Assembly (NCBI GenBank): GCA_950097015.1
Contig: CATNEN010000027.1
Coordinates: 1-64,000 of the forward strand
Origin: Macrostomum hystrix
Lineage: Eukaryota > Platyhelminthes > Macrostomidae
Direction of reading: 5' to 3'
Length of the DNA: 64,000 nucleotides
The notes under the pieces are model-generated. The model made no database searches and was not told where the DNA came from. It was given only the letters and a program-made list of their open reading frames with translations. How positions within the stretch are numbered: the first letter of the stretch is position 1; the number at the start of each line of letters is the position of its first letter. Shown here in pieces: positions 26,701 to 36,332 of the stretch. The position numbers and the translations under genes were made by a program.

Positions 26701-29700
26701 TAACTCTTGCTCGGCTTGTAGCAGTATTTCCTGCAAGTTCGCTTAGTAATGCGAACACGGCATTTGCAGTTCGAGACGTACCAGTGGTAGGTGGCCAAGT
26801 AGTAGTAGCCCACCTTCGGGTGGCCAACCTTCTTAGTCTCAGTTTTCTTCAGGCAGCGCACTCGCTTGCTGCTAGAATCGAACACGCGGTGGCACTTGTG
26901 TGACCTGAGCACATAGTAGCTGACCTGCTGCATCTGGAAGTGATTGTCCTTGCACCAGTTCTTAACCCGCCTCTCGGGCCGGCAGCAGCAACGGAAGTTC
27001 AGTCGCTTAAAAATGTGCTCGCGGCAGCTCTTGCCATAAGCCTTGTAATAGTAAAACTCCTTCGAGAATGAGCATTGCCGACCGCAGTTCTTGGAGGTGC
27101 AGCCCCTCGGACACCTCGTCAATCTGGTGTATTTTCCGCCTCGGCAGCCGCACATCTCCTTTACTGTCCTCGTCGCGCGCTCGCAGACGCAGCTGCCCAA
27201 GCGTCGCCGGTAAAAGTGGAACTCAACGCGCCTGTAACGGACATTGCCAAACAGGATGTGGCACGGACCTGGCACTCGCTTCACGTCACGTCTGCACTCT
27301 GAAGTTGAGAACAAATTTTTAAGTGTGAGAGTCGTTTGAACTGCTTATTGAAACTGAGAATCACCATAAGTCACAAGCCGAACTTACTGATATTAACCCT
27401 TCTCGACGAGACTTTCTTTATGCAATTGTTGCCTTGCTTCACAAACCAGTGCTTGATGAAGATTCGGCTCCCCTTGCGTCCATCGCACTTTACATTCTGA
27501 TAACCTTTCGGGCAGGCGATTCTAATCTTGTGCACTTTTACCTTTCTGTGGCACTTGTAGCGAATCAGAACGTAGGTGACAATGATAAGCTTCTTCCAGT
27601 AACGATCGACACGAACAGTTCTTTTTGATCCAGGTGGACAGCCTAAATCAAGTTGAGAATAGTAAAAGACATTGACATCTATATGACATTTAAACTGCAA
27701 AATCTTTATGACATTTGTAGCCTAGTGGTTAAAGCGTCGGACTCACGACTTAATGGTCTGGGGTTCGATTCCCGACTACACTCAAATAATTTGTATCCTT
27801 TAGCAAGACACTTAACTCTGGATTGCTTCAGTTCACCCAGCTGTTAAATGAATACGAGCTACCAGCATTAGCTAGTGTAAGTGAGTGCGAGTGTGGCGGC
27901 CCCCCAGTCCATGGACTGAACAGCCGAATGCAGCCTTCAGATGCATCGCACAATTAGGTCAGGTGTAATAAGAAAAGAGACAGGAATTTCGCAGAAACTA
28001 CTTACAGCATTTGCCCACTGGTGCAGTTTGTGAATTCTTCGTGCACTTGCAGCCTCGCAAGTGAAAGTAGCTGACATGCTTGTATGCCTTGCATGTTGAT
28101 CTTTGACACGTTTCCCAACTCTTATAGTTCCGCTTGCATTTAATGTACCGCCTGGACTTGTGGTGATAGCGCCAGCAGACACCGCCTTTCAGCTTCCAGC
28201 TAGTTGTCTCAGTTAGGAAGTGGTCTCCCTTGCAAACAGTACCCGACCTGGGCTTGCTGCAGCGGCACATGACCTTCCTGGTGCGAACTAGCCGAGACAG
28301 GCAGCGGCAGTTGTGGGCATAGCGCTGGTAAGTCTTCTGGATGATGTAGTCGCGTTGGTGAGTGCACTTTCCAGTGTGGTAGGTGCCGCCGCATTCTGAA
28401 GTGAATTTCCGAGTGACAATTCTAGCAAAACAATCTCAGCTGTTCATTCGAAATTGTAGTTTTGCTCAATAGACGCAAACTTACTAAGTTTCTGCAGCAC
28501 CCTCTTGTTGGTCACCAGAGCGCATTGTGTACAATGCTTGACAGCCGTGTAAGTTTTGGTGATTCTCACTTTGAGAATGTGGCGCATGCAGCTGGTATAC
28601 GAGACGCTCTTCTGCTTGCCGACTGGTGGGCAATGGCACTTGCGACTCGCCGAGAGCGCAGTGCGAACACACCTGTGCTTGCCATGCTTCTCTCTGTACT
28701 GCAACAGTCGCTTGCCAGTCTGGACACCTTTGCAAAAGTTGCACTTACTCCAGGTGATCTTGGACATGTAGCGACAGGCTGAAATTATTCATTAGTAAAA
28801 AACTCATCCAATATATTTGTGGCAGGGCTGTGGGCATACAAACGCACACAGATGCTGTACGCAAGCACACGCTCACACAGGTGTGTACATCTGCCCTGAC
28901 TTTCTCATCGTCATGCAGTGTAGGCCTTGTAGTGCCTTTGAGGTTGGCCCTCGAGAGCGTAAATTTCATGACAAGCCCCACAAGAATTCTCTCCACAGCT
29001 GAGCCCCAAATGAATGTGGCCTCACCGCGGAATCGAGCTCGCGGACCTTGGTGCGACAGACAAACGTGTTAGACCACAATCCCATTCGACGAAATGAGTA
29101 AGCTAAATGAATCAGGACAGCAAAATGAGACTTACATCCGCACGGATAATATCGAGTCAATGTGCTCTTTCTGCATCTGCCTTTCGAGTCCGCGTACCAG
29201 CGCAGAGCTGTGACCGCCTTGTTCTTGTACTTGTAGGAGCACTTCGAGCTGACTGTGCGCTTCGGTGGGCAGCCTGAAGTATTAGCACAGGCGGAAAATT
29301 GTTCGTAAGTTGTCAATAGGTTGCTTTTTCATTGACGAAAAGAGTCTCAGAGATTTTGTGTACACTCACCGCATTTTTTGGGCTCACATGTGGCCTTGCA
29401 CATGACCCGGTAAAACTTCTTTTGGCATTTACCCTGCGTCTTAATCTTTTCGCACAGCAGTGTGCTAATCTGGTTGCGGCATCGCGGTGTGCACATGCCG
29501 CAGGTGAGCCGACAGAAGCGCCCCATGACTTCCGGGTATCTTCTGCACCGGCCTTGGGCCTTCCAGCTGCGGCACTTGCTGTGGGAAACTCGGTCGATGC
29601 ACAGCTTGGCCAAGCACTCGCAATGCTTCGGCTTGACGCATTTGCTGCCGTCAAGCACGTAGCCTTTGTTGCAGCGACATCCCTCCGCCTGAGGCAGCTT

Positions 29701-31472
29701 GTAGCAGCGTCGTGGAGTGCCAAAGAAATGATTGTCGCAGGTCTTCGGGCAGGGATTGGCTTTGCGACTAAAGTGCTGATGCTGGCCACACTTCATAACT
29801 GCAAGTGGTCAGTAAAATCGAAGCGCATTTCGCAACGGAAGTTAAATTTGCAATATTTGAACTAAACATTAACTCCAAAGAAACTCACGGCAGCCGCTCT
29901 TGTGCCTCCAGGCCAACGGACGGTGGTGCCGGGCGCAGCGTCTTGAGTGCAGGTAGAAATTGGCGCACAGGGCTTTCTTCTGCAGGTCCGGCCGGTACCG
30001 CTGGCTGCAATAGTCGATCATGCAGGGCTCAAGTACTTCAGTGTTGGAGCAGCTGCCGCGGCCGTTAATCACTTTCCTGCAGGCTCCTTCTGCCTCTCGC
30101 CTCTCGTCTCCATGGTGGCATTTGAGCGCACTTGTTTCCTTTCGGCAGTCGCGAATCCAGCCTTTGCGCTTCCACAGTTTGTAGGCGTGGCTCAGCTGGC
30201 CGAACTTGTCGTCATGCCGGATTCCGTTGCAGTTGCCGGCCAGGCCGCTCAGCCGGCCGCGATAGGCGCCACCGAAGCGGAAGGTGCCAGTGAACAAGCC
30301 GTCGAAGGTGACCCAGAAGTCGCAGCGCTTGCTCACCAGGACGAGGTCTTCACCGGAGTAAAAGGCTCGAATCCCGTGCTCGCTGTACGGCAAGTTCACC
30401 GGCTTGCCGTTTTCCTGCGAGTGCGGCCGAATTATTCGATGTGATTTTCGTCCATGTTTTGGTGAAAAGAGAAGTCAGTAAAAGCCTATACAATTTCCTC
30501 GCTGGCTACAGTATCGACTGTCGCCAAATGGTGCGTTAGAACCACTCGGTAAGTGATATGTACAGCTAGAGACAACAACAACAGTCTGTTTCGTAAGTTT
30601 TTAAATACAATTAAGCTCAGACACTCAGGGATGAGTGGCAGGCTGGGTTAACGCGTTTGCGTCTTGCACCAAGGTCCTTGAGCTCGATTTCGCGGCGAGG
30701 CCACATTCATTTGGGGCGCAGCCGCGGAGAGAAAGCTGGGGGCTTGTCGTGCAATTTACGCCCTTGAGGGCCAACCTCCACGGCACAATGAGAGTGTACA
30801 CTGCCTGACGATGAGAAAGTCAGGGCAGTTGTACACACCTGTGTGAGTGTGAGCCTGCGTACTGTATCTGTGAGCGTGTGTACTCAGGAGTCAGGGGAAA
30901 GGGCAGAATTGCCTCCTCGCTGGCTGTTGGTCTAGTGTCACTAAATGGTGTGCCATTGCCCGCAGCCCTCCTGCAATTGCTATCATTATTATTGTTTTTA
31001 TTAAGCTCAGATACTCACCAGCAAGCGCCGTCCACTCAGCAGTTTGAACACCTTGCCGTTAATTACAGCTGTCAGTTTCCGCAACTGCGACAGCTTGTGG
31101 CGGCGATCGTGATGGTGCCCGTGCTTGGACTTGGCGCAGCCGAATGTGGCAAACAGCTCCAGGCGGCAAAGCTGAAGCTGTGATCGAGCCAGCAGGAACT
31201 GGCAACCTCGTGAGTATGTGCTCACATGACCACCATCGAACTGGTAGATGTGGCCATTGGCACCGCCGACACTGCCATAGCATTCTGTACAGTTAATGAG
31301 CAAAGAAACTTTTATTATACTGTCGCGTTCAAGCAGTAAGACAGCATAATTCACATTGAAATGCTGAAACAAAAGTCGAAGGCTTACCCTGCCTAGCGTG
31401 GCCTAATCTCGTTTGTTCGGCCAGTAGGGCCAGTAGTATGAGTACTGCAGCGATGCTCGGAGACCAACCCAT
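11680..31472 (-). CDS. Giant secreted Cys/Lys/Arg-rich VWD-C8-TIL...VWA-PAN-ShKT protein; candidate ortholog of flatworm adhesion protein 1
   Basis: Thirty exons on the minus strand, transcript order: 31472-31388, 31284-31019, 30414-29889, 29798-29370, 29273-29136, 28778-28485, 28395-28006, 27642-27388, 27298-26462, 26343-26074, 25919-25500, 25420-25289, 25203-24602, 24505-24270, 24181-23277, 23185-22901, 22825-22688, 22597-21422, 21328-20474, 20386-19871, 19774-19478, 19367-17983, 17903-17110, 17023-16757, 16672-16544, 16440-14919, 14832-14120, 14029-13106, 12969-11881, 11786-11680. All junctions are GT-AG and keep phase. The summed length is one base over a multiple of three because of an extra base near 19268; without it about 5,326 residues. 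Domains: signal peptide, VWD, C8, TIL, two ShKT, long basic Cys-rich repeat, VWA-like, repeats, PAN, ShKT. Domain set, size and charge match my recollection of Mlig-ap1, a cohesive protein of the duo-gland adhesive system (not checked). As given, the frameshift would stop translation at 19219-19221, after about 3,066 residues. Confidence 0.85.
12701..12954 (-). other. PAN/apple-like domain (right copy)
   Basis: At the start of exon 12969-11881, about 80 residues with the apple pattern: FC near the start, CLRSCRHNRKCRAFDY in the middle (C-x3-C-x5-C-x-A-F) and a late C...C pair. PAN domains bind carbohydrate or protein, which would fit surface binding in an adhesive protein (inference). Confidence 0.7.
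14919..15394 (-). other. VWA-like domain, MIDAS degenerate (right copy)
   Basis: The segment starts VELYLVVDLFGKD and contains the hydrophobic strands VRTTLVSY, KIVVVITCG and ASLFVVGF with the spacing of a von Willebrand A Rossmann fold. The metal site normally needs D-x-S-x-S; here it reads D-L-F-G-K, so metal-dependent ligand binding is probably lost. Confidence 0.75.
27705..27960 (+). mobile_element. tRNA-derived SINE (family B) in an intron of the giant gene
   Basis: Starts with a tRNA-like head: box A-like tagcctagtggttaaagcg, box B ggttcgattcc and a complementary gtag...ctac acceptor-like stem. The unrelated body ends in a palindromic ccagtccatggactgaacag segment. It lies in intron 28005-27643, antisense to the host gene. 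A tail of the same family occurs at 46485-46570. Confidence 0.75.
28815..29090 (-). mobile_element. tRNA-derived SINE (family A), copy 1
   Basis: On the minus strand a tRNA-like head (taacacgtttgtctgtcg ... gagctcgattccg box B) is followed by a body with gagggccaacctc, cagggca and tgtacacacctgtgtgagcg. It lies in intron 29135-28779 of the giant gene, same strand. Related copies are at 30630-30893 and 39690-39930. Confidence 0.75.
29370..29610 (-). other. Two tandem ShKT (six-Cys) modules
   Basis: After the TIL domain come two six-Cys units of about 35 residues. The first ends in the typical FCRLTCGMC; the second has CKATC near its end. ShKT modules are common extracellular add-ons in worms and cnidarians. 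In a multi-domain structural protein there is no reason to call this a toxin. Confidence 0.8.
29616..31284 (-). other. VWD-C8-TIL module of the giant protein
   Basis: VWD is split over 31284-31019 and the start of 30414-29889. It shows CYGSVGG...H.Y.FDGG near its start and the GLAGNCNG motif near its end. C8 follows in the same exon, with CMIDYC and a terminal WR...C pattern. The TIL-type domain (exon 29798-29370) has the CPKTC and GCRCNKGYV signatures. This order is canonical for VWF, mucins, zonadhesin and animal adhesive proteins, where such modules mediate disulfide-linked assembly of secreted polymers. Here it sits directly behind the signal peptide. Confidence 0.9.
30630..30893 (+). mobile_element. 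tRNA-derived SINE (family A), copy 2
   Basis: The plus strand shows the head (ggctgggttaacgcgtttg ... gagctcgatttc) and the same body blocks (gagggccaacctc, gtcagggcag, tacacacctgtgtgag). It lies in intron 31018-30415, between the two halves of the VWD domain. Confidence 0.75.
31395..31472 (-). other. Signal peptide of the giant secreted protein
   Basis: The start is taken at ATG 31472 rather than an upstream in-frame ATG at 31604. From 31472 the protein begins MGWSPSIAAVLILLALL, a classic hydrophobic signal core, followed by a small-residue cleavage region (GHA) near residue 26. The extra 44 upstream codons would bury this core and are better read as 5' UTR. Confidence 0.85.
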
Positions 31473-32200
31473 TGTGAGTCTGTCGCCGAGGAGTCCCTGA
31501 CTTGAGTCTTGGGGGCCGATTTCCCAGTTCCTTTTATGCACCAAGTTTTGCTCGACCACCTGGCCAAGCGAATCAACAAAATATTGCTGACATCGAAAGA
31601 ACAAGAACCGCTGGTTTGCGCCGCCACACCATTTGATCTCATGGCTGCGCGCTCATTCCCAAAGCAATATGCCGGCTTCTTGCGAATCCCAGTTTTCCTA
31701 AGCAAGCCAACAGCTGTCAGTCAGCAAGTTTTCCAATTCAATCTCAGCAGTTTTTCTGACCCAATTACTGGATGATTTTGTTTCCAGTGTCGTCTGTTTT
31801 CAAATTCGACTTGTTTTTCCCCTTTTGAGCAGCCGTCAGCTGCTATTCTAATTCGATAAGGTCATAAACTCCAAATTGAATTGTTTATAGATAGATTGTG
31901 CTACATTGAAATCGGCGTTTATTCCTCAAACTAACTCACATTTACCTAAATCGGACTTAATTATGAAACAGTCGCTGATCAATTCTACACAAATCGACTA
32001 ACGAGTTTACATTTATGTCTACTCGAATCTGGTTGGTTCTGATTCTACTCAAGACCAGTCAGATTTATTCTACTCAAATCTACTCACCAGTCTCTGATTG
32101 ATTGTAACCAAATATACTTATCTATATTTACTGAATTATACTCAAATAATTAACTCACTAGTCAGTATTGAATTATAATTACCTAATCTACTCAGCAAAT
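31473..32200. other. 5' flank of the giant gene, no gene seen
   Basis: Contains the TATA-like element and, further up, AT-rich sequence with degenerate ctactcaaat-type motifs. Short open frames on both strands look like chance. Confidence 0.5.
31530..31538 (-). promoter_or_regulatory. TATA-like element upstream of the giant gene
   Basis: On the gene strand CATAAAAGG lies about 60 bases 5' of ATG 31472, leaving room for a short 5' UTR. It is a plausible core promoter, identified by position and motif only. Confidence 0.45.
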
Positions 32201-32204
32201 ATAG

Positions 32205-33518
32205 CGGCACCCTGAATGTTCAGAGGATAACAGAGGCACCTTGAAGGATTAGGGGATAACAGCGGCACCCTGAAGGATTAGGGGATAACAGCGGCACCCT
32301 GAAGAATTAGGGGATAACAGCGGCACCCTGAAGCATCGGAGGAATACAGCGGCACAATAAAGGATCGGAGGATAACAGCGGCACCCTGAAGGATTAGGGG
32401 ATAACAGCGGCACCCTGAAGGATTAAGGGATAACAGCGGCACCCTGTAGGATTAAGGGATAACAGCGGCACCCTGAAGAATTAGGGGATAACAGTGGCAC
32501 CCTGAAGGATCGGAGGATAACAGCGGCACCCTGAAGGATTAGGGGATAACAGCGGCACCCTGAATGTTTAGAGGATAGCAGAGGCACCCTGAAGGATTAG
32601 GGGATAACAGCGGCACCCTGAATGTTTAGAGGATAGCAGAGGCACCCTGAAGGATTAGGGGATAACAGCGGCACCCTGAATGTTTAGAGGATAGCAGAGG
32701 CACCCTGAAGGATTAGGGGATAACAGCGGCACCCTGAAGCATCGGAGGAATACAGCGGCACAATAAAGGATCGGAGGATAACAGCGGCACCCTGAAGGAT
32801 TAAGGGATAACAGCGGCACCCTGTAGGATTAAGGGATAACAGCGGCACCCTGAAGAATTAGGGGATAACAGCGGCACCCTGAAGGATTAGGGGATAACAG
32901 CGGCACCCTGAATGTTTAGAGGATAGCAGAGGCACCCTGAAGGATTAGGGGATAACAGCGGCACCCTGAATGTTTAGAGGATAGCAGAGGCACCCTGAAG
33001 GATTAGGGGATAACAGCGGCACCCTGAAGCATCGGAGGAATACAGCGGCACAATAAAGGATCGGAGGATAACAGCGGCATTCTGAAGGATTAAGGGATAA
33101 CAGCGGCACCCTGTAGGATTAAGGGATAACAGCGGCACCCTGAAGAATTAGGGGATAACAGCGGCACCCTGAAGGATTAGGGGATAACAGCGGCACCCTG
33201 AATGTTTAGAGGATAGCAGAGGCACCCTGAAGGATTAGGGGATAACAGTGGCACCCTGAATGTTTAGAGGATAGCAGAGGCACCCTGAAGGATTAGGGGA
33301 TAACAGCGGCACCCTGAAGGATCGGAGGATAACAGCGGCACCCTGAAGGATCGGAGGATAACAGCGGCACCCTGAAGGATCTGAGGATAACAGCGGCACC
33401 CTGAAGGATCGGAGGATAACAGCGGCACCCTGAAGGATCGGAGGATAACAGCGGCACCCTGAAGGAACGGAGGATAACAGCGGCACCCTGAAGGATCGGA
33501 GGATAACAGTGGCACCGT
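32205..33518. repeat. 29-bp minisatellite, about 45 copies, with higher-order structure
   Basis: Unit agcggcaccctgaaggatta + ggggataac (29 bases). Variant units (aatgtttagaggatagcag; gcatcggaggaatacagcgg) recur in the same order in blocks around 32335-32760, 32740-33060 and 33020-33300, a higher-order repeat. The long open frames here arise from the repeat. Confidence 0.95.
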
Positions 33519-33837
33519 GTATACACTGTAAAATATACCGTATCACCGTATTGTATCATTGACAGGATTTAGATTAAATCTTATGACTTGACCTAATATA
33601 CACAGGGACGCAGATTGAATCTTTTGCTCAAAGCCTTACATGCGGTTTCCACTGGCATTATAGTCACAGTCCACGATATTACTTTCAGAGGGGTACGAAA
33701 ACGAGGAAGGAAGGAAGGAGGAAGGAAATAGGAAGGAACGGGGAGGAACGGGATGTTAAAAGTGAAGATCGAGGGAAACAAAAATAACCGGCTCAGATTG
33801 GCACTCCATTCCATTCTTTCCTCCATGGCCAAGACCC

Positions 33838-33950
33838 GAAATGAGGCTTGAGCAGCAAAAATAAAATTGTGTGCTAATAGCTACGTGTAGGCACTAAAGC
33901 GAACATCGGTCTCCATCATCTTGTGATTAGCGGAAGGGCTAACAGGTAGG
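33838..33950 (-). mobile_element. LTR-like fragment abutting the 20-bp array
   Basis: Homologous to 9188-9300. On the minus strand, as on the plus, it carries the shared aaaataaaattgtg block. The match ends at gaagggctaaca, immediately followed by the first 20-bp units. A G/A-rich aaggaagg stretch precedes it (33700-33760). Confidence 0.55.
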
Positions 33951-34800
33951 AGAGTTGGTACATTGGTAGGAGAGTTGGTACATTGGTAGGAGGGTTGGTA
34001 CATTGGTAGGAGGGTTGGTACATTGGTAGGAGGGTAGGTACATTGGTAGGAGGGTAGGTACATTGGTAGGAGGGTTGGTACATTGGTAGGAGGGTAGGTA
34101 CATTGGTAGGAGGGTTGGTACATTGGTCGGAGGGTAGGTACATTGGTAGGAGGGTAGGTACATTGGTAGGAGGGTAGGTACATTGGTAGGAGGGTTGGTA
34201 CATTGGTAGGAGGGTTGGTACATTGGTCGGAGGGTAGGTACATTGGTAGGAGGGTAGGTACATTGGTAGGAGGGTAGGTACATTGGTAGGAGGGTTGGTA
34301 CATTGGTAGGAGGGTTGGTACATTGGTAGGAGGGTTGGTACATTGGTAGGAGGGTTGGTACATTGGTAGGAGGGTTGGTACATTGGTAGGAGGGTTGGTA
34401 CATTGGTAGGAGGGTAGGTACATTGGTAGGAGGGTAGGTACATTGGTAGGAGGGTTGGTACATTGGTAGGAGGGTAGGTACATTGGTAGGAGGGTTGGTA
34501 CATTGGTAGGAGGGTTGGTACATTGGTAGGAGGGTAGGTACATTGGTAGGAGGGTTGGTACATTGGTAGGAGGGTTGGTACATTGGTAGGAGGGTAGGTA
34601 CATTGGTAGGAGGGTAGGTACATTGGTAGGAGGGTAGGTACATTGGTAGGAGGGTTGGTACCTTGGTAGGAGGGTTGGTACATTGGTAGGAGGGTTGGTA
34701 CATTGGTAGGAGGGTAGGTACATTGGTAGGAGGGTAGGTACATTGGTAGGAGGGTTGGTACATTGGTAGGAGGGTAGGTACATTGGTAGGGGGTAGGTAC
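33950..34800. repeat. 20-bp minisatellite array, about 43 near-identical copies
   Basis: Unit cattggtaggagggt(a/t)ggta in strict 20-base register. The main variation is an alternating A/T at one position. Same unit as at the palindrome breakpoint (7926-8140). Confidence 0.97.
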
Positions 34801-35481
34801 AAAATAACACAACAATCATAGTCCGTTGGTTCATAAAACTTTAATTTAAACTGTATTACGAAAAGTTCTGTGTCGTATAAAATTCTACAGAGTTAGCTGC
34901 AGATGGGCTATGAGAGAAAAACTGCCAGACCTTTTCGTAGGCATAGTGAATGGTAGAAAATATGAATAATAACTGCAGAATATTAAAAGAGAAAATTGAA
35001 CCCAGACTGCAGCGAGAGAGGCAGACTATTTGAACTAGGCCATGTTTGCCAGCGAGATGAAAATTTTATAGAAAAAAACTTAATCATGGGGAGTGAGTGA
35101 GGGCTGGCTGGGCTGGGGGAGGGTGAGGAAGCACGGACCAGCTGGCAAGGCAATGAGGGCCGTGTGCTCACGGTAACTGGGCAGGTGAAGGAGCAGATTC
35201 TGACTGGGTGGCTGATTCAGGCCAGCTCCACCCCAGTACCTGCATTCAATTCTCCTTCTTCTGTTCACCAGCCTGTGCTCTCTTCCCTCACCGCCCTCCC
35301 CTAGCAGCCCACGGTAACCAATGGCAACTGTTTGAGTCGCATATTAGAACCGGCAGTGCTTTCTGTGTCGCCCCGTATAGCCACCTGCAGGTTCAGAGTC
35401 AGCTCTTAGCTCAGTGACGCAAAGGACAAAAGGCGGAAGCAACTGTGCAGACTATATTGTGACTACAGGCTGAGTTTTGCA
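34801..35481. other. 5' flank of HSBP1, no other gene seen
   Basis: Mixed composition with no repeat array. The last 100 bases before ATG 35482 presumably hold the HSBP1 5' UTR; I see no clear TATA box. Confidence 0.4.
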
Positions 35482-36332
35482 ATGTCCGACTTCTCAAAAG
35501 ACAAGTCGTTCGGCGTTGTAGATCCTCACAATGTCCAGGAGCTGACCAACCATGTAAGTTGAGTATTGGTCGTACTGTTAAAAAGTTATTCGGAACACGA
35601 AAACAGTTCCTTTTTTGTGGCAGAAAAAATCAATGACGACTATAACCTTGTTAAATGAATTTATGAATTTATGTGAACGATAATGGCATTAATTCGATCG
35701 AAAATGGATTCCCCTAGATCGATAAGGTATTCTCCTAGATCGATAAGGGATTCCCCTAGATCGATAAGGTATTCTCCTAGATCGATAAGGGATTCCCCTA
35801 GATCGATAAGGGATTTCCCTAGATCGATAAGGGATTCTCCTAGATCGAAAAGGTATTCTCCTAAATCGATAAGGTATTCTCCTAGATCGATAAGAGATTC
35901 CCCTATATCGATAAGGGATTCCCCTAAATCGATAAGGGATTCTCCTAGATCGATAAGGGACTGCCTCAATCGCTATAGAATTCCACCGATTGATAGAAAA
36001 ATTTCGGAATTATCTCGATCGTTATGGGAATTCTCTTACTCAAAGTGGGAATTCAAAGAAGGGATCCTATAAATATGCCCAGCAGTCAACGATGCGAAAT
36101 CTGCATTCCTAGTAGCTCGCTAAAGCCTGATAAGGAATACGCATAAAAATTTTAATTGCAATCAACGTTCCCGCAGCTGCAGTCGATGCTGCAGGGCATG
36201 TCGGACAGTTTCGGTCACACCAGCGATCGCATCACCGGCCGAATCGACGAGATGGGCCGGCGCATCGACGAGCTGGAGCGCAGCGTCGCCGACCTCATGA
36301 CCCAGGCCGGAGTCGAGGACTTCCGCGCCTAG
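35482..36332 (+). CDS. HSBP1: Heat shock factor-binding protein 1 ortholog
   Basis: Two exons, 35482-35553 and 36177-36332 (TAG), joined in phase 0 at CAT|gtaagt and ccgcag|CTG; 75 residues, the usual family size. The product has the HSBP1 pattern: acidic, polar start; DPHNVQELTNH; then a heptad coiled coil with LQSMLQGMSD, DRITGRIDEMGRRIDELE and SVADLMTQAGVE, the most conserved family motif. In other animals HSBP1 forms a coiled-coil oligomer that binds the trimerisation domain of HSF1 and dampens the heat-shock response; it has also been tied to WASH-complex assembly. The intron holds a 22-bp array. LRRCC1 follows 3.7 kb downstream on the same strand. Confidence 0.95.
35695..35965. repeat. 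22-bp array in the HSBP1 intron, about 12 copies
   Basis: Unit gatcgataagg(g/t)attc(c/t)cctag. Each unit contains the palindrome atcgat. Both strands stay open over the array, giving spurious frames. Confidence 0.95.

Larger units (their letters stand above)
14919..29273 (-). other. Core basic Cys-rich repeat region
   Basis: Exons from 29273 down to 14919 encode a degenerate repeat of roughly 45-55 residues. Consensus seen by eye: C-P-K/R-x(5-8)-C, about 20 residues containing a beta-branched/aromatic stretch like V-x-V-T-x-Y-x-L, then C-x-C or a single C, then basic residues and another C. Cys is about one residue in ten where I counted (last repeats of exon 12969-11881); Lys and Arg dominate and acidic residues are rare. 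I do not recognise it as a named domain family. Most introns fall at the same phase just before a module's first Cys, which suits growth by exon or module duplication. Confidence 0.8.

Noticed and set aside
33881-34834. Three overlapping open frames of about 290-317 codons over the 20-bp array
   Set aside because: Pure translation of a 20-base repeat, open in all three minus-strand frames; no splice or start context.
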